Of a stretch of 64,000 nt of DNA, positions 24,858-33,854 are shown piece after piece. The notes beneath the pieces are model-generated. The model had not been told where the DNA came from. It saw only the letters and a program-made list of their open reading frames with translations, and made no database searches. The number at the start of each line of letters is the position of its first letter. Position 1 is the first letter of the stretch. The stretch lies in the NCBI GenBank assembly GCA_036494575.1, contig DASXOE010000120.1, forward strand, positions 21,998-85,997, written 5' to 3'. This DNA comes from DASZFV01 sp036494575 (GTDB lineage Bacteria; Myxococcota_A; Polyangia; Fen-1088). The position numbers and the translations under genes were made by a program.

Positions 24858-27577
24858 CAGAAGATTCCACGCAGGCCGAGGATCGGCAGGAAGGGAATGC
24901 CGCGCACGGGCTCCGAGCCCCGGCACCGGTAATCGTAGATCGTGAGCTCCGGATTCTGCGCGTTGTAGACGTTCTGCACGTCGAGGTACGCGCCGAATTG
25001 CCAGGCGTTGAACGTCCACCTGCGTTCGGCGCGGAGGTCGAGCTGATGGAACGTCGGGCGGCGCACGGAGTTCGTGGCCCCCTGGGTGCAGGCATAAAGG
25101 CCGGCGTCGGCGTCGTAGGTGCCCTCCGACATGGGCGTCTCGGGCGTGCCGGTCACGAGGCGGAAGCGCGTGCCGAACTGCCAGGCGCGCCAGGTGTAGC
25201 TCGCCACGACGGTGAGGTTGTGGGTCTGGTCGAAGTCGGTCGGATACCACGTGGCGCCCTGCGCGCCGGTTTGCAGCGCGCCCATGCCCTGGCTGCTCGT
25301 CGAGGCGCCGTTGACGGCGTAGGCGGTCTGCTCGGCGCGCGACAGCGTGTACGCGATCCAGCCGAAGAACCGCTGCGTGAACTCGTGCTTGAGGATGAGC
25401 TCCATGCCGTACGAGCGCTGGCGGCCCGTGGGCGCGAAGCCGCCGGCGACGGCCACGGGCTCGTTGTGGCGCTCGACGAAGTAGAAGGTCGTGTCGAGGG
25501 TCAGCTTTTCCGTGAGGAGCCGCAAGAAGCCGAGCGAGTATTGCTCGGCCCGAATCGTCGGAAGCGACGGCGTGCCGAGCTTCGCGTCGAGGAGCTGCGG
25601 CTCCTGCATCTGATGAAAGACGCCGACGCCGCCCTTGAAGGTCTGCTTGTCGCTGACCTTCCAGCGCACGACGAGCCGCGGGTCGAAGGAGAAGCGGCTC
25701 TGACCGACGTAGCGGAAGTAGTCGCCGCGCACGCCCGGCGTGATCGTGAGGCCGCGACCCGGCTCCCAGCTCGCGTCGGTGTAGAGCGCGGTGCCGAGCG
25801 TATCGAGCGGGATCGTCGTCGGCACGAGCATGGGCGTCGAGTCGCCGTAGAGGCGCGTCATCTGCGCGAGCGGGGCGTTGACGTAGAGGTGGTCGAAGTT
25901 CTCGGCGCCGTCGAAGCCGACGCGCCAAATGAGGTGCGCCCCGAGCTGGCGCGACAGCTCGTCGCGCAACTCGAGCGCGTGCTGGGCCTGGTTGATGCCG
26001 ATCTCGCCGGCGCCGAAATTGAGGCGTTCGTAGCCGTAGGCGGGCGAGAGCCGATTGACCCAGCCGTGGCTCGACACCGTCCAGATGCCGATCACCTTGT
26101 GGAAGCCCGTCTCGGTGCCGAGCTGCAGGTTCCCCGTCGAGGGATCCTTCGACACGACCTTGAGGCTGTCGTTGCTGCCGAAGGCGAAGAGCGCCAGGCG
26201 TCCGGCTGGCAGCTCGCGGTGCAGGCCCACCTGGTAGTCCCAGTACACGGGCGCCGCGGTCGTCGTGCTCGGCGGCAGCACGATCGGCAGCAGCAGGTCG
26301 ATGTACGAGCGCCGCGCCGACACCGAGCCCGTCCATCCCTTGGCGAGCGGCCCCTCGACGTACGCCGACGAGTCGAGAAAGTTGATGTCGGCCTGTCCGT
26401 GCAGGCGCGGCGTCGGGTCGGTCGTGATGTCGACGTCGACGATTCCCGCCGTGGCGCGCCCGTACTTGACGCCGAAGTTGCCCGGATAGAAGTCGATGTC
26501 CTTGATGAGCCGCGGCGTGAGCACGGAGGGGCCGCCCAGGAAGTGATACAGGATGGGGATGCGGTGGCCCTCGACGAAGATGCCCGAATCGTCCGGGGCC
26601 GCGCCGCGGATGACGAGCAGCCCGAGGCCGAAGGGCGTGCGCGCCACGCCGGGCAGGTTCTGCACGACGCGCAGCGGGTCGCCGAAGGTTCCCGGCACGC
26701 TCGTGAGCTCGGACTGCGCGAGCGTGTAGCGGGTCACGGCCTGCGTGGGCGGCGGCGCCCGGACCGTCGTCTCGTACGTGGCGCCAAATTTCTTGGCGAC
26801 GAGGCACTCGAGCTCGAACGGAGCCGACGCGCTCACGTTGCGCGCGTCGACGTCGCGGATGCAGGGCTCGTGCGCCGCATCGCCGACGATCACGCGCAGG
26901 GGGACGCCCGGCTCGGCCTCGACGACGAAGCGGCCGTCCGCGTCCGTGGCTGCGGCCAGCACGGCCGGCGCCTCGGGCGCGTCGTTGTGTCGCGCGATGA
27001 TCGAGACCTCTGCGTCCTTGATCGGGTCGCGGGTTCCTTTCTCGCGCAGGCGGCCGCGCCCGACGAGGACGACGGGCGGCGCGGGCGGCGGCGGTGGCGG
27101 CGAAGGCGGCTCGGGCGCCGCCGGGACGGGAGGCGCCACCAGTCGCGGCACGAAGTGCAGCGTGAGCTCGATGCGGATGGCGCCCGCCTTGCCGTCGATC
27201 TCGGCGGGCGAGAATTCGTACTGCAGCACGGCGGCCTTGGCCGCCTCATCGAAGCCGTTCCCCACGGGCTTCGGCACGTCGACCTTGGTGACGTGGCCGG
27301 CGGCGTCGATGTCGATCGTCAACGTGACGTCTGCGGAGAGCTTGGCGTCGAGGGCGCCGGGCGGGTAGACGGGCTCGACGGCCTTGAGGACCTTGGGCGG
27401 CTTCGTGAGGATGGGCGCGGGCAGAGCGGTGGGCGGCGCCTGCAGCGGCGGCGCCCAGTCCTGCGCGCGCGCCGCGCCGGACCCCAGCGCCGCGGCGGCG
27501 AGCGCGCTCAGCGCAAGCACGCCGAGCGCGCGTCGACCGATGCCACCCGTGCGCGCGCGGCATGCTCGGGCGCTCAC
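24857..27577 (-). CDS. TonB-dependent receptor with an N-terminal TonB C-terminal domain (copy 2)
   Basis: 906 residues from a GTG that overlaps the histidine-phosphatase stop (GTGA), which decides the start over GTGs slightly upstream. Signal peptide to about residue 39 (GAARAQ), TonB C-terminal-type domain about 64-146 (VEPVYPPGALDAKLSADVTL), Pro-rich linker, carboxypeptidase-regulatory-like domain, plug (SVPGTFGDPLRVVQNLPGVA) and barrel ending GLRGIF. Same architecture and many identical blocks as copy 1 at 9.0-11.7 kb, but clearly diverged, so an old duplication. Ligand unknown. Located in the outer membrane. Confidence 0.85.
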   Translation of the reverse strand: MSARACRARTGGIGRRALGVLALSALAAAALGSGAARAQDWAPPLQAPPTALPAPILTKPPKVLKAVEPVYPPGALDAKLSADVTLTIDIDAAGHVTKVDVPKPVGNGFDEAAKAAVLQYEFSPAEIDGKAGAIRIELTLHFVPRLVAPPVPAAPEPPSPPPPPPAPPVVLVGRGRLREKGTRDPIKDAEVSIIARHNDAPEAPAVLAAATDADGRFVVEAEPGVPLRVIVGDAAHEPCIRDVDARNVSASAPFELECLVAKKFGATYETTVRAPPPTQAVTRYTLAQSELTSVPGTFGDPLRVVQNLPGVARTPFGLGLLVIRGAAPDDSGIFVEGHRIPILYHFLGGPSVLTPRLIKDIDFYPGNFGVKYGRATAGIVDVDITTDPTPRLHGQADINFLDSSAYVEGPLAKGWTGSVSARRSYIDLLLPIVLPPSTTTAAPVYWDYQVGLHRELPAGRLALFAFGSNDSLKVVSKDPSTGNLQLGTETGFHKVIGIWTVSSHGWVNRLSPAYGYERLNFGAGEIGINQAQHALELRDELSRQLGAHLIWRVGFDGAENFDHLYVNAPLAQMTRLYGDSTPMLVPTTIPLDTLGTALYTDASWEPGRGLTITPGVRGDYFRYVGQSRFSFDPRLVVRWKVSDKQTFKGGVGVFHQMQEPQLLDAKLGTPSLPTIRAEQYSLGFLRLLTEKLTLDTTFYFVERHNEPVAVAGGFAPTGRQRSYGMELILKHEFTQRFFGWIAYTLSRAEQTAYAVNGASTSSQGMGALQTGAQGATWYPTDFDQTHNLTVVASYTWRAWQFGTRFRLVTGTPETPMSEGTYDADAGLYACTQGATNSVRRPTFHQLDLRAERRWTFNAWQFGAYLDVQNVYNAQNPELTIYDYRCRGSEPVRGIPFLPILGLRGIF

Positions 27578-28248
27578 TTCGCGCTCTGATCCCACCACTT
27601 CGACAGGTTGCCGGTGGAGCGCCGCGGCTGGTCCTGGTAGTGCGACACGTCGTTGAAGAGCATGAGACGCGCTCGCACCGGATCCTTGAAGTCGACGACG
27701 TTGAGGCAGGCGGGCGACTGATCGAGGCGGTCGCGGTACCCGCGCTCGTCGAAGCCGAGGAGGCTGGACAGGAGCAGGCGCAGCGTGGCCTTGTGCGAGA
27801 CGACGAGCACGCTCTGCCCCGCGTGCGCGACGACGATCTCGCGCAGGACTGGCAGCGCGCGCGCGAGCACGCCCACGCCCGACTCGCCGTTCTCGGGCGC
27901 GAAGGTGAACGGATCGGCGTCCCAGGCCGCGTACTCGTCGGGGAAGCGCAGCTCGACCTCGGGGCGCGTCAGGCCCTCCCAGCGGCCGTGGCTGATCTCG
28001 CGCAGGCCGTCGCGGTGGCAGAGCGGCAGGCCGTGCGGCGCGGCGAGAATGGCCGCCGTCTCGACGGTGCGCGACAGTGGGCTGGAGTAGACCGCGGAGA
28101 TCGTCTCGCCCGCGAGGCGCTGCGCGAGGGCGCGGACCTGCGCGCGCCCCGCGTCGGACAGGTCAACGCCCACGGCGCCCGAGAAGCGATCCTCGGCCGT
28201 GAGCTGCGTCGCTCCGTGGCGGACGAGGAAGAGGCGGGTGGCTGTCAT
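27574..28248 (-). CDS. Histidine phosphatase family protein
   Basis: 224 residues. Phosphoglycerate-mutase-like acid phosphatase: the catalytic His is in LVRHGAT (R10-H11-G12), with YSSPLSRTVETA, REISHGRWEG and VVSHKATLRLLL completing the active site. The short C-terminal extension differs from cobalamin phosphatase (CobC) and from true phosphoglycerate mutase, so the substrate is open. It is the first gene of a run phosphatase-receptor-lipoprotein joined by 4-base and 1-base overlaps. The 177-base gap upstream presumably holds the operon promoter. Confidence 0.88.
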   Translation of the reverse strand: MTATRLFLVRHGATQLTAEDRFSGAVGVDLSDAGRAQVRALAQRLAGETISAVYSSPLSRTVETAAILAAPHGLPLCHRDGLREISHGRWEGLTRPEVELRFPDEYAAWDADPFTFAPENGESGVGVLARALPVLREIVVAHAGQSVLVVSHKATLRLLLSSLLGFDERGYRDRLDQSPACLNVVDFKDPVRARLMLFNDVSHYQDQPRRSTGNLSKWWDQSAK

Positions 28249-28425
28249 GGCGGCCCCATGATGCCGGCGGACGCCGGCCGAGTCACGGGCGTTCGTGTAC
28301 AGTCGGCACGACGCATGGCCGTGTTCCCTTCCGGTGGTCTCGCGCCGTCTACCTCGACGCTCCCGTGCGGGGAGAGCCGCGGTCATCCGGTCGTTTCGAT
28401 CAACGCTCCGGACGAATCGGCAGAC

Positions 28426-29439
28426 TCACTGTTGAACGCAGCCCGTGAACGTAATCTCGCTGATGGACCACCACGCCTTGGTGGACATCCCTGTCTGGGT
28501 CATCTTGATGGCCTTCATGACCGTCGCCGGAAACGGAATCATGAGGTTGGCGCTGCCAGGTCCGGCGACGGCTGCAGAGAAGCCGACGAAGGTGGTGCCG
28601 TCCACCGAGTACTCAATCTTGTAGGCGACCGGGGCGTCAGCCGCGCTCGCCGCCTCCACGGAGACGTTGATGCCGCTGATCTTGACGGAGGACGCGAACG
28701 ACACGATCACGTATTCGCCGCCCATCTGTTGCTGCCCGTCCGTGTAGCGCGTCGCCGGATCGCCGTCGATGGCATTTTGGGGCAGGCGCGCCGTCGTCTG
28801 GAAGTTACACATCATGTTCGTCGCCGGGTCGCAGACCAGCTCTGGCGTGAAGGTCCAGTTCGCGCGATCACAGCCATTGACCGCGGGGCCGCTGCCCGCG
28901 GCGCCGCTGCCGATGCCTGCCGCACCGCTGGTGCCCGCGGCGCCGGACGAGCCCGCGGCGCCGCTCGTGCCCGCAGCGCCGCTGGTGCCCGCGGCGCCGC
29001 TGGTGCCCGCGGCACCGGACGAGCCCGCGGCGCCGCTCGTGCCCGCGGCGCCGCTCGTGCCCGCAGCGCCGCTGGTGCCCGCGGCGCCGCTGGTGCCTGC
29101 GGCGCCGGACGAGCCCGCTGCGCCGCTCGTGCCTGCGGCGCCAACGCCGGCCGCGCCGGTCGTCGAACCTGCGGCGCCTGTGCTCCCTGCGACGCCCGTG
29201 CCGGTGTCGCCGGCGATGCCCATGGTTCCAGCCGTTCCGCTGCCACCGGCAATGCCCGTCGTGGCGTCGCCTGCGGCGCCCGAGAGGGGAATCGAGCCCG
29301 CGGCGCCCGTGGAGCCGGCGGTCCCGCTCTGGTGACGCAATGGCTCCGGCCCGCCGCATTGCAGGCACGCGAACCCCATAGTCACACCGAGCAGCAGGAC
29401 GAGCGCCTGCGTCCCGCTCTTTCGTGTCGCCGGAATCAT
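28426..29439 (-). CDS. Lipoprotein with collagen-like GAAGTSG repeats and a discoidin-like C-terminus
   Basis: 337 residues with a clear GGAGG ribosome-binding site 6 bases before the ATG. A lipoprotein-type signal (GVTMGFACLQCG) leads to about 150 residues of low-complexity Gly/Ala/Ser/Thr, mainly GAAGTSG and GAAGSSG units. The C-terminal ~130 residues resemble an F5/8 type C (discoidin-like) domain: ATRYTDGQQQMGGEYVIVSF, then SINVSVEAAS-like and YKIEYSVDGTTF strands, and a Cys near each end. Such domains bind carbohydrate or surfaces. Likely an outer-surface adhesin with a flexible stalk. Confidence 0.82.
   Translation of the reverse strand: MIPATRKSGTQALVLLLGVTMGFACLQCGGPEPLRHQSGTAGSTGAAGSIPLSGAAGDATTGIAGGSGTAGTMGIAGDTGTGVAGSTGAAGSTTGAAGVGAAGTSGAAGSSGAAGTSGAAGTSGAAGTSGAAGTSGAAGSSGAAGTSGAAGTSGAAGTSGAAGSSGAAGTSGAAGIGSGAAGSGPAVNGCDRANWTFTPELVCDPATNMMCNFQTTARLPQNAIDGDPATRYTDGQQQMGGEYVIVSFASSVKISGINVSVEAASAADAPVAYKIEYSVDGTTFVGFSAAVAGPGSANLMIPFPATVMKAIKMTQTGMSTKAWWSISEITFTGCVQQ
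28893..29150. repeat. 18-base tandem repeat coding for the GAAGTSG stalk
   Basis: The stalk coding region is built of near-identical 18-base units (two GXX triplets each) differing by a few third-position changes. On the plus strand it reads as GCGCCGCTGGTGCCCGCG-type units. The array keeps several frames open on both strands, which explains misleading long frames here. Confidence 0.85.
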
Positions 29440-29702
29440 GGAGACCTCCAGGCCGCGTGGACACGCGCCATCAAAGTTTACCACCCCCGCGCCGAGGTCG
29501 AGGCGTTGGCGCGCCGCACGATGCACATGCGAGACCGCCACAAAAAGGGATGGCGAGGCCGAGACGGAGCGCCTCGCCCGGTCGCCATATGTATGTCTGC
29601 GTGAGACACTGTCCGCCTTTGCCGCCTCGATCCGACGGCGACGCCTCACCGAAATCCCCGGCATCCGCGGGTGATCCCCGCCTCGGGGCAGGGCGTGGTC
29701 GC

Positions 29703-31520
29703 GTGCCGCTAGCGCACCGCGGCCGGTCTGGTCGCGCGCTCGCGCTCGCGGTTTGCGGGCTCGCGGCCTGCGGCAGAGACCCAGGCGCGCGGGCGCCGCG
29801 AGTGAGGCAAGCGACGGATGCCGCGACGATCCCGACGGCCGTGGGAATCGCGGCGAACGCGGGCGTCTCTGTTGCGCCAGACGCGGGCGGTCCGTCGGAC
29901 GTTCCGCCCCCGCGCGGCAGGGTCGTCTCGATCGTCTACACGTCGAACGTCGGCGGCGAGTACGAGCGCTGCGGCTGCCCCGTTCACCCGCTCGGCGGCC
30001 TCGGTCGCCGCGCCGCCGAGGTCGACAGGATCCGCGCCGAGAGCGACGGCGTGATCTCGGTCGACGCGGGCGATCTGTTCTTGCCCGCCGAGGAGGGCCC
30101 GACGCGCGGGCGGCCGCCGGTGGCGACCGAGCTCGAGCGGCGGGCGCGCCTGCTGGCGGCCGCCACCGCGCGCCTCGGCGTCACGGCCTTCACGCCGGGC
30201 GAGCGCGATCTCGCGCTGGGCGTGCCGCTCCTGAGCCGCGTCCTCGCCGACGCCAAGGTGCCGGTGATCTCGGCGAACCTCGTCGATGCGCGGGGACGCC
30301 TCCTGTTCCCCGCCGATCGCGTCGTCGAGGTTGCGGGCGTCAAGGTCGGCATCTTCGGCGTCACGGCGACATCGCCGCCCGATCCCGCCCGTTGGCGCGC
30401 TTGGGGCGCCGCCGCGCGCGATCCCGCCGCCGCGGCGCGCGCCGAGGTCACGGCGCTGCGCGCGCGCGGCGCGCGCGTCGTCGTCGCGCTCGTGCACGTG
30501 GGCGGCACGCCCGACAGCCACAAGCTCCTCCGCGAAACGCCCGGCATCGACTGGGCCGTCCTCGGCCACAGCGGGCGCAACCTCGAAGTGCCCGAGATGG
30601 TCCCGACGGCCGGCGGGCAAGGCGCGCGCGAGCTCGAGGCCATGTCCCTCGGGCGCAACCTCGGCCGTCTCGATCTGCACGTCGTCGAGGGCGACGGCGC
30701 GGGCGCCTTTGCCGATCGGGGCGCGCGCGCGCAGCTCCGCGCGATCGTCCTCGACCACGAGCAACAGATCGCGGACTATGAGAAGCGGTTGCCCACGACC
30801 GAGCGCCAGCTGACGCTGCGCTCGTACTACGACAAGCGCCTGGAGGCGCTGCACGCGGCCGTCGCACGCGAGACGCGCGCCCTCGCCGCGATCCCGGCGC
30901 GCCTGCAGGGCAACTGGTTCGAGAATCGCATCGTTCCGCTCGACACGGGCGTGCCCGATCAGCCGGGAGTCGGCGCGCTCGTCGCGGCCTATGATCGCGA
31001 GAGCGACCGCCTCGCGGCGGCGCGCAAGCCCGTCGGCATCAAGCCGGTCGAGCCGAGCGCGGCGGGCGCGCGCGCGCCGACGCACGCCGCGCCGAACGCG
31101 GGCGCGCAGCCCGCAGCGAGCACGTACGTCGGTGCGGCGGCCTGCGCGCGCTGTCACGAGCCGGCCGTGGCGTTCTGGCGCGCGACCAAGCACGCCCGCG
31201 CGCTCGCCACGCTGGAGGCGGCGCACCGCGGGCGGTCGGCCGCGTGCGTGCCTTGTCACGTCACGGGCTACCTGCAGCCCGGCGGCACCGACGACCTTGC
31301 CGTCGCGACGACGCGCCTCCGTGACGTCGGCTGCGAGGCCTGCCACGGCGCCGGCTCGGCCCACGTGGCCTCGCCCCGCGAGCCGGGCAAGATCGCGCGC
31401 CTGGTGGCGGCGCCGGTTTGCCTCGGCTGTCACACGCCCGATCAGACGGACAAGGGGTTCGACTACCCGGCGTTCCTGGGCGCCGTCGTCGGGCCGGGCC
31501 ACGGCGCGCCCGCGCCCTGA
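29703..31520 (+). CDS. Metallophosphatase-like / tetraheme cytochrome c fusion lipoprotein
   Basis: 605 residues from a GTG that gives a lipoprotein signal ending AVCGLAACG. Residues about 60-450 follow the 5'-nucleotidase/UshA-type metallophosphatase fold, but with YTSNVGGEYERCGCP at the start (a CGC variant family) and GERD and GHSG where metal-binding GNH[ED] and GH[TS]H normally stand. A linker leads to a cytochrome c554-like domain with four CxxCH motifs at 481, 515, 544 and 573 (CARCH, CVPCH, CEACH, CLGCH). Probably a periplasmic or surface redox protein; the phosphatase half may be inactive. Divergent from the collagen-like gene across a 263-base gap in which I see no gene. Confidence 0.85.
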   Translation: MPLAHRGRSGRALALAVCGLAACGRDPGARAPRVRQATDAATIPTAVGIAANAGVSVAPDAGGPSDVPPPRGRVVSIVYTSNVGGEYERCGCPVHPLGGLGRRAAEVDRIRAESDGVISVDAGDLFLPAEEGPTRGRPPVATELERRARLLAAATARLGVTAFTPGERDLALGVPLLSRVLADAKVPVISANLVDARGRLLFPADRVVEVAGVKVGIFGVTATSPPDPARWRAWGAAARDPAAAARAEVTALRARGARVVVALVHVGGTPDSHKLLRETPGIDWAVLGHSGRNLEVPEMVPTAGGQGARELEAMSLGRNLGRLDLHVVEGDGAGAFADRGARAQLRAIVLDHEQQIADYEKRLPTTERQLTLRSYYDKRLEALHAAVARETRALAAIPARLQGNWFENRIVPLDTGVPDQPGVGALVAAYDRESDRLAAARKPVGIKPVEPSAAGARAPTHAAPNAGAQPAASTYVGAAACARCHEPAVAFWRATKHARALATLEAAHRGRSAACVPCHVTGYLQPGGTDDLAVATTRLRDVGCEACHGAGSAHVASPREPGKIARLVAAPVCLGCHTPDQTDKGFDYPAFLGAVVGPGHGAPAP

Positions 31521-31539
31521 TCGGCCGCTCGCGGTCTCC

Positions 31540-32574
31540 TCAAGGGCCGAAGGTCTTCGGATCCTGAAGCGCCTGCCAGAAGCGCGCGGTGGCGGCGGCG
31601 TTGGCGCCGCGGGTCACGGCCCACACGCGCCCGGCGGGCCCGGCCGTGAGCGTGGGAGCCTGTCCGCCCGCCGGCGGCGTGGCGCCCGCCGCCGAGGCCG
31701 TCAACACGTCGAGAGAGAACGTCGGCAGCACCGTGGCATACACGCTGTCCTGATCGGCGGCCTCGTGGAGCACCATGATGTCGGCGAGCTTCCCGGACAT
31801 CCAGGTCCCAAAGGGATTGGCGGGCAGGTCGGCGGCGCGCGCAGGCGGGACGTCGTCCCGCTGGGCATAGTAGGTGTTGACCTGAACGTAGCGGTAACGG
31901 CTCACGACGATCTCGCTGGCCCAGACGTCGAGGTCGCCGTTCGGCCACCCCGCGGAGATGCTCGTGCCCGTGGTCTCCCCGAGCGACGAGACGACGACCA
32001 CCTCGTCGGCCACGCGATGGTCCACGAGATACGCGTCGGCCAGGTCGGTCAGCGCCGCGCCGGTCGCGACGACGACGGGGCGCAGCGGTTGGCTGAGGCG
32101 CGCGGCCTGGTCGATGATGAACAGCGCCCCGTCGGAGTGATTGGGCGTCGTCGCGTCGATGTCGCCGCTCGGCGGCCGCACGAGGGGCGGCGCGACGCTG
32201 GCGATGGGATCGGGGACGTTTCGCATGCCGCTCGCGCGCGCGGCCGCGACCATGTCGCGCCAGGCCTGCACGTTGTCGGCGAGCGAAGGATAGTTCGGCG
32301 TCGCGTCGACGACGATACCGGCGAGGCGCAAGTCACCCGAGCTCGCGAGCATGAGCGCGACCTCGCCTTGCCAATTGTCGCGCGCGCCGTCGTTGTTGAG
32401 GATGATCGGGTTGCGCTCGTCGACGGGCAGCGCGCCGTGGGGATGATCGGAGCCGGCGTCGAGGTTGACGTTCCCGCAGGCGGCCAAAAGGGCGAGGGTG
32501 CCGGCGAGCGCGTCCCTCGAGACGGAGACGAGCACGCTCGCCTGCCCGACGGCCGGGCGCGCGCCTCGCCTCAC
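31540..32574 (-). CDS. Nucleoside hydrolase-like lipoprotein
   Basis: 344 residues from a GTG overlapping the upstream stop (GTGA). A lipoprotein signal ends at LALLAACG. The opening strand NPIILNNDGARDNWQGEVAL and the following layout (VVVATGAALTDLADAYLVD, VVVVSSLGE) resemble inosine-uridine nucleoside hydrolases, but the metal-binding DxDxxxDD loop is degenerate (NNDGARDN), so activity is doubtful. Third gene of the sigma factor/membrane protein/lipoprotein operon. It could sense or bind a nucleoside-like ligand at the envelope (inference). Confidence 0.62.
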   Translation of the reverse strand: MRRGARPAVGQASVLVSVSRDALAGTLALLAACGNVNLDAGSDHPHGALPVDERNPIILNNDGARDNWQGEVALMLASSGDLRLAGIVVDATPNYPSLADNVQAWRDMVAAARASGMRNVPDPIASVAPPLVRPPSGDIDATTPNHSDGALFIIDQAARLSQPLRPVVVATGAALTDLADAYLVDHRVADEVVVVSSLGETTGTSISAGWPNGDLDVWASEIVVSRYRYVQVNTYYAQRDDVPPARAADLPANPFGTWMSGKLADIMVLHEAADQDSVYATVLPTFSLDVLTASAAGATPPAGGQAPTLTAGPAGRVWAVTRGANAAATARFWQALQDPKTFGP

Positions 32575-33260
32575 GGCCCTTCGCCCAAGGCGTCGTTCAT
32601 GCGCGCGAGCAGCATGCTGCGCGGGAACCGCATGCGAAACGTCGCGGCCGCGCGCCGGGCCTCTTCCGAGCGATGCGCGCCCGCGAGCGCCAGCACGCGC
32701 AAGGCCTCACGTTCCTCGGTGAGCTGGCCGTTCGGGAACCGTCGCTCGTGCTCCGCGATAGCGGCCAGCGCCGCCGTGACGTCGGCGCGCGCGAGGGCGG
32801 CGCGCGCCGGCTGCAGCACCTTGAGCTCGAGGGCGTAGCCCTCGGCGCGCGTCAGCGTGTGAGCCGGAGCGACCGGTCGGGGCGCCGGGGCCGCTGGCTC
32901 GCCGCGCGCGGGCTCGTCGATCGAACGAGGCAGAGGCAGACGCGCCGCGGGAGCCGGGCCGGCAGCGCCGCGTGGCGCTGGCTCGGCCGCGGGCGGGGTG
33001 CCCCAGAGCCGCGCCTTGATGGCCGCCGTCGCGAGCGTCCCGGCCACGAGCACGATGGCCACGGCGGCGGCCCAGTGCCATCTCCAGGAGAAGCCGGCCT
33101 GCGCCGCAGCGTGCGGCGGCGAGGCCGATTTCGACAGCGCGGCGCGCGCGCGCAGGAACACCCGGCGCCTGAGGTCGTCGGGCTGAGGAACGACGTCGCG
33201 CTCGCTCGCGAGGAGCGCCTCGACGTCCGGGGAGGGCGGCTCGACCACGGGAGGCCTCAT
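32571..33260 (-). CDS. Putative anti-sigma-like membrane protein
   Basis: 229 residues. A short cytoplasmic N-terminal helix (DVEALLASERDVV...RRRVFLRAR), one membrane helix at about 65-85 (WAAAVAIVLVAGTLATAAI), a Pro/Ala linker and a C-terminal helical TPR-like region (LALAGAHRSEEARRAAATF). Start overlaps the ECF sigma stop by four bases (ATGA). The position and topology fit an anti-sigma factor, though no zinc anti-sigma motif (HxxxCxxC) is present. Myxobacteria often pair ECF genes with such non-classical membrane partners. Confidence 0.65.
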   Translation of the reverse strand: MRPPVVEPPSPDVEALLASERDVVPQPDDLRRRVFLRARAALSKSASPPHAAAQAGFSWRWHWAAAVAIVLVAGTLATAAIKARLWGTPPAAEPAPRGAAGPAPAARLPLPRSIDEPARGEPAAPAPRPVAPAHTLTRAEGYALELKVLQPARAALARADVTAALAAIAEHERRFPNGQLTEEREALRVLALAGAHRSEEARRAAATFRMRFPRSMLLARMNDALGEGP

Positions 33261-33832
33261 CGCCGGTCTCCTCGCGGCAGGCCGCCGCGGCGGTCTTGCC
33301 GACGGACGGCGCTCTCGAATTCCTTGCGTGCCTTGCGCAGGCGCGAGTACGCCGTGAACACGGGTATCGACAACGCCGACGCGATGTCGCGCATGGCCGC
33401 GCCGTCGAGGTCATGCATGACGAGCACGGCCCGCCGCGGCAGCGGCACCTGCTCGAGCGCATCGAGGACGCGCGCGCGCGCTTGCTTCGTCACGGCCGCC
33501 TGGTCGGGGTACGGACCGGCGTCCGCCACCTCGATCCACGCATGCGGCACCTCGCGCGCCGCGCGCTTCCGGTGTGCCGAGGCGACCCGAAAGGCGATCC
33601 CGAAGAGCCAAGGGCGCAGCGGCAGCGACGGATCGTAGTCCTGCCAGCGCCGATAAAGCACGAGGAAGACCTCGTGGACCAAGTCCTCGACGTCGGCGGC
33701 CGGAATCCCGAGGCGACGCAAGGTTCGGCATAGGTAGTCGAATTCTCCCTGAAAGGCGCCGAGACAATCAGGCCGCTCGCTCATTTCGAGCCGGGCGTGC
33801 GCCACTGAAGACTCGCTCGCCACTGTCTTCAT
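33257..33832 (-). CDS. ECF-type RNA polymerase sigma factor
   Basis: 191 residues with sigma2 (about 28-95, DVEDLVHEVFLVLYRRWQDY, the -10-binding helix) and sigma4 (about 115-175, DLDGAAMRDIASALSIPVFT and YSRLRKARKEF). No sigma3, as expected for group 4 sigma factors. An internal ATG at residue 17 (MSERPDC) is an alternative start. First of three overlapping genes with a membrane partner and a lipoprotein downstream, and 22 bases after a secreted-protein gene, so perhaps a four-gene operon. Confidence 0.9.
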   Translation of the reverse strand: MKTVASESSVAHARLEMSERPDCLGAFQGEFDYLCRTLRRLGIPAADVEDLVHEVFLVLYRRWQDYDPSLPLRPWLFGIAFRVASAHRKRAAREVPHAWIEVADAGPYPDQAAVTKQARARVLDALEQVPLPRRAVLVMHDLDGAAMRDIASALSIPVFTAYSRLRKARKEFESAVRRQDRRGGLPRGDRR

Positions 33833-33854
33833 TGTGGCCGCGCCCGAAACCTTG

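Noticed and set aside
24839..27589. Long antisense frame opposite the second receptor gene
   Set aside because: Arg/Glu/Val-rich composition with no domain, fully antisense to a gene with clear signal, plug and barrel.
28769..29335. Plus-strand frame of PAAPLVPAAPD repeats
   Set aside because: It is the antisense translation of the GAAGTSG array; the minus-strand gene has a ribosome-binding site, a signal peptide and a real C-terminal domain.
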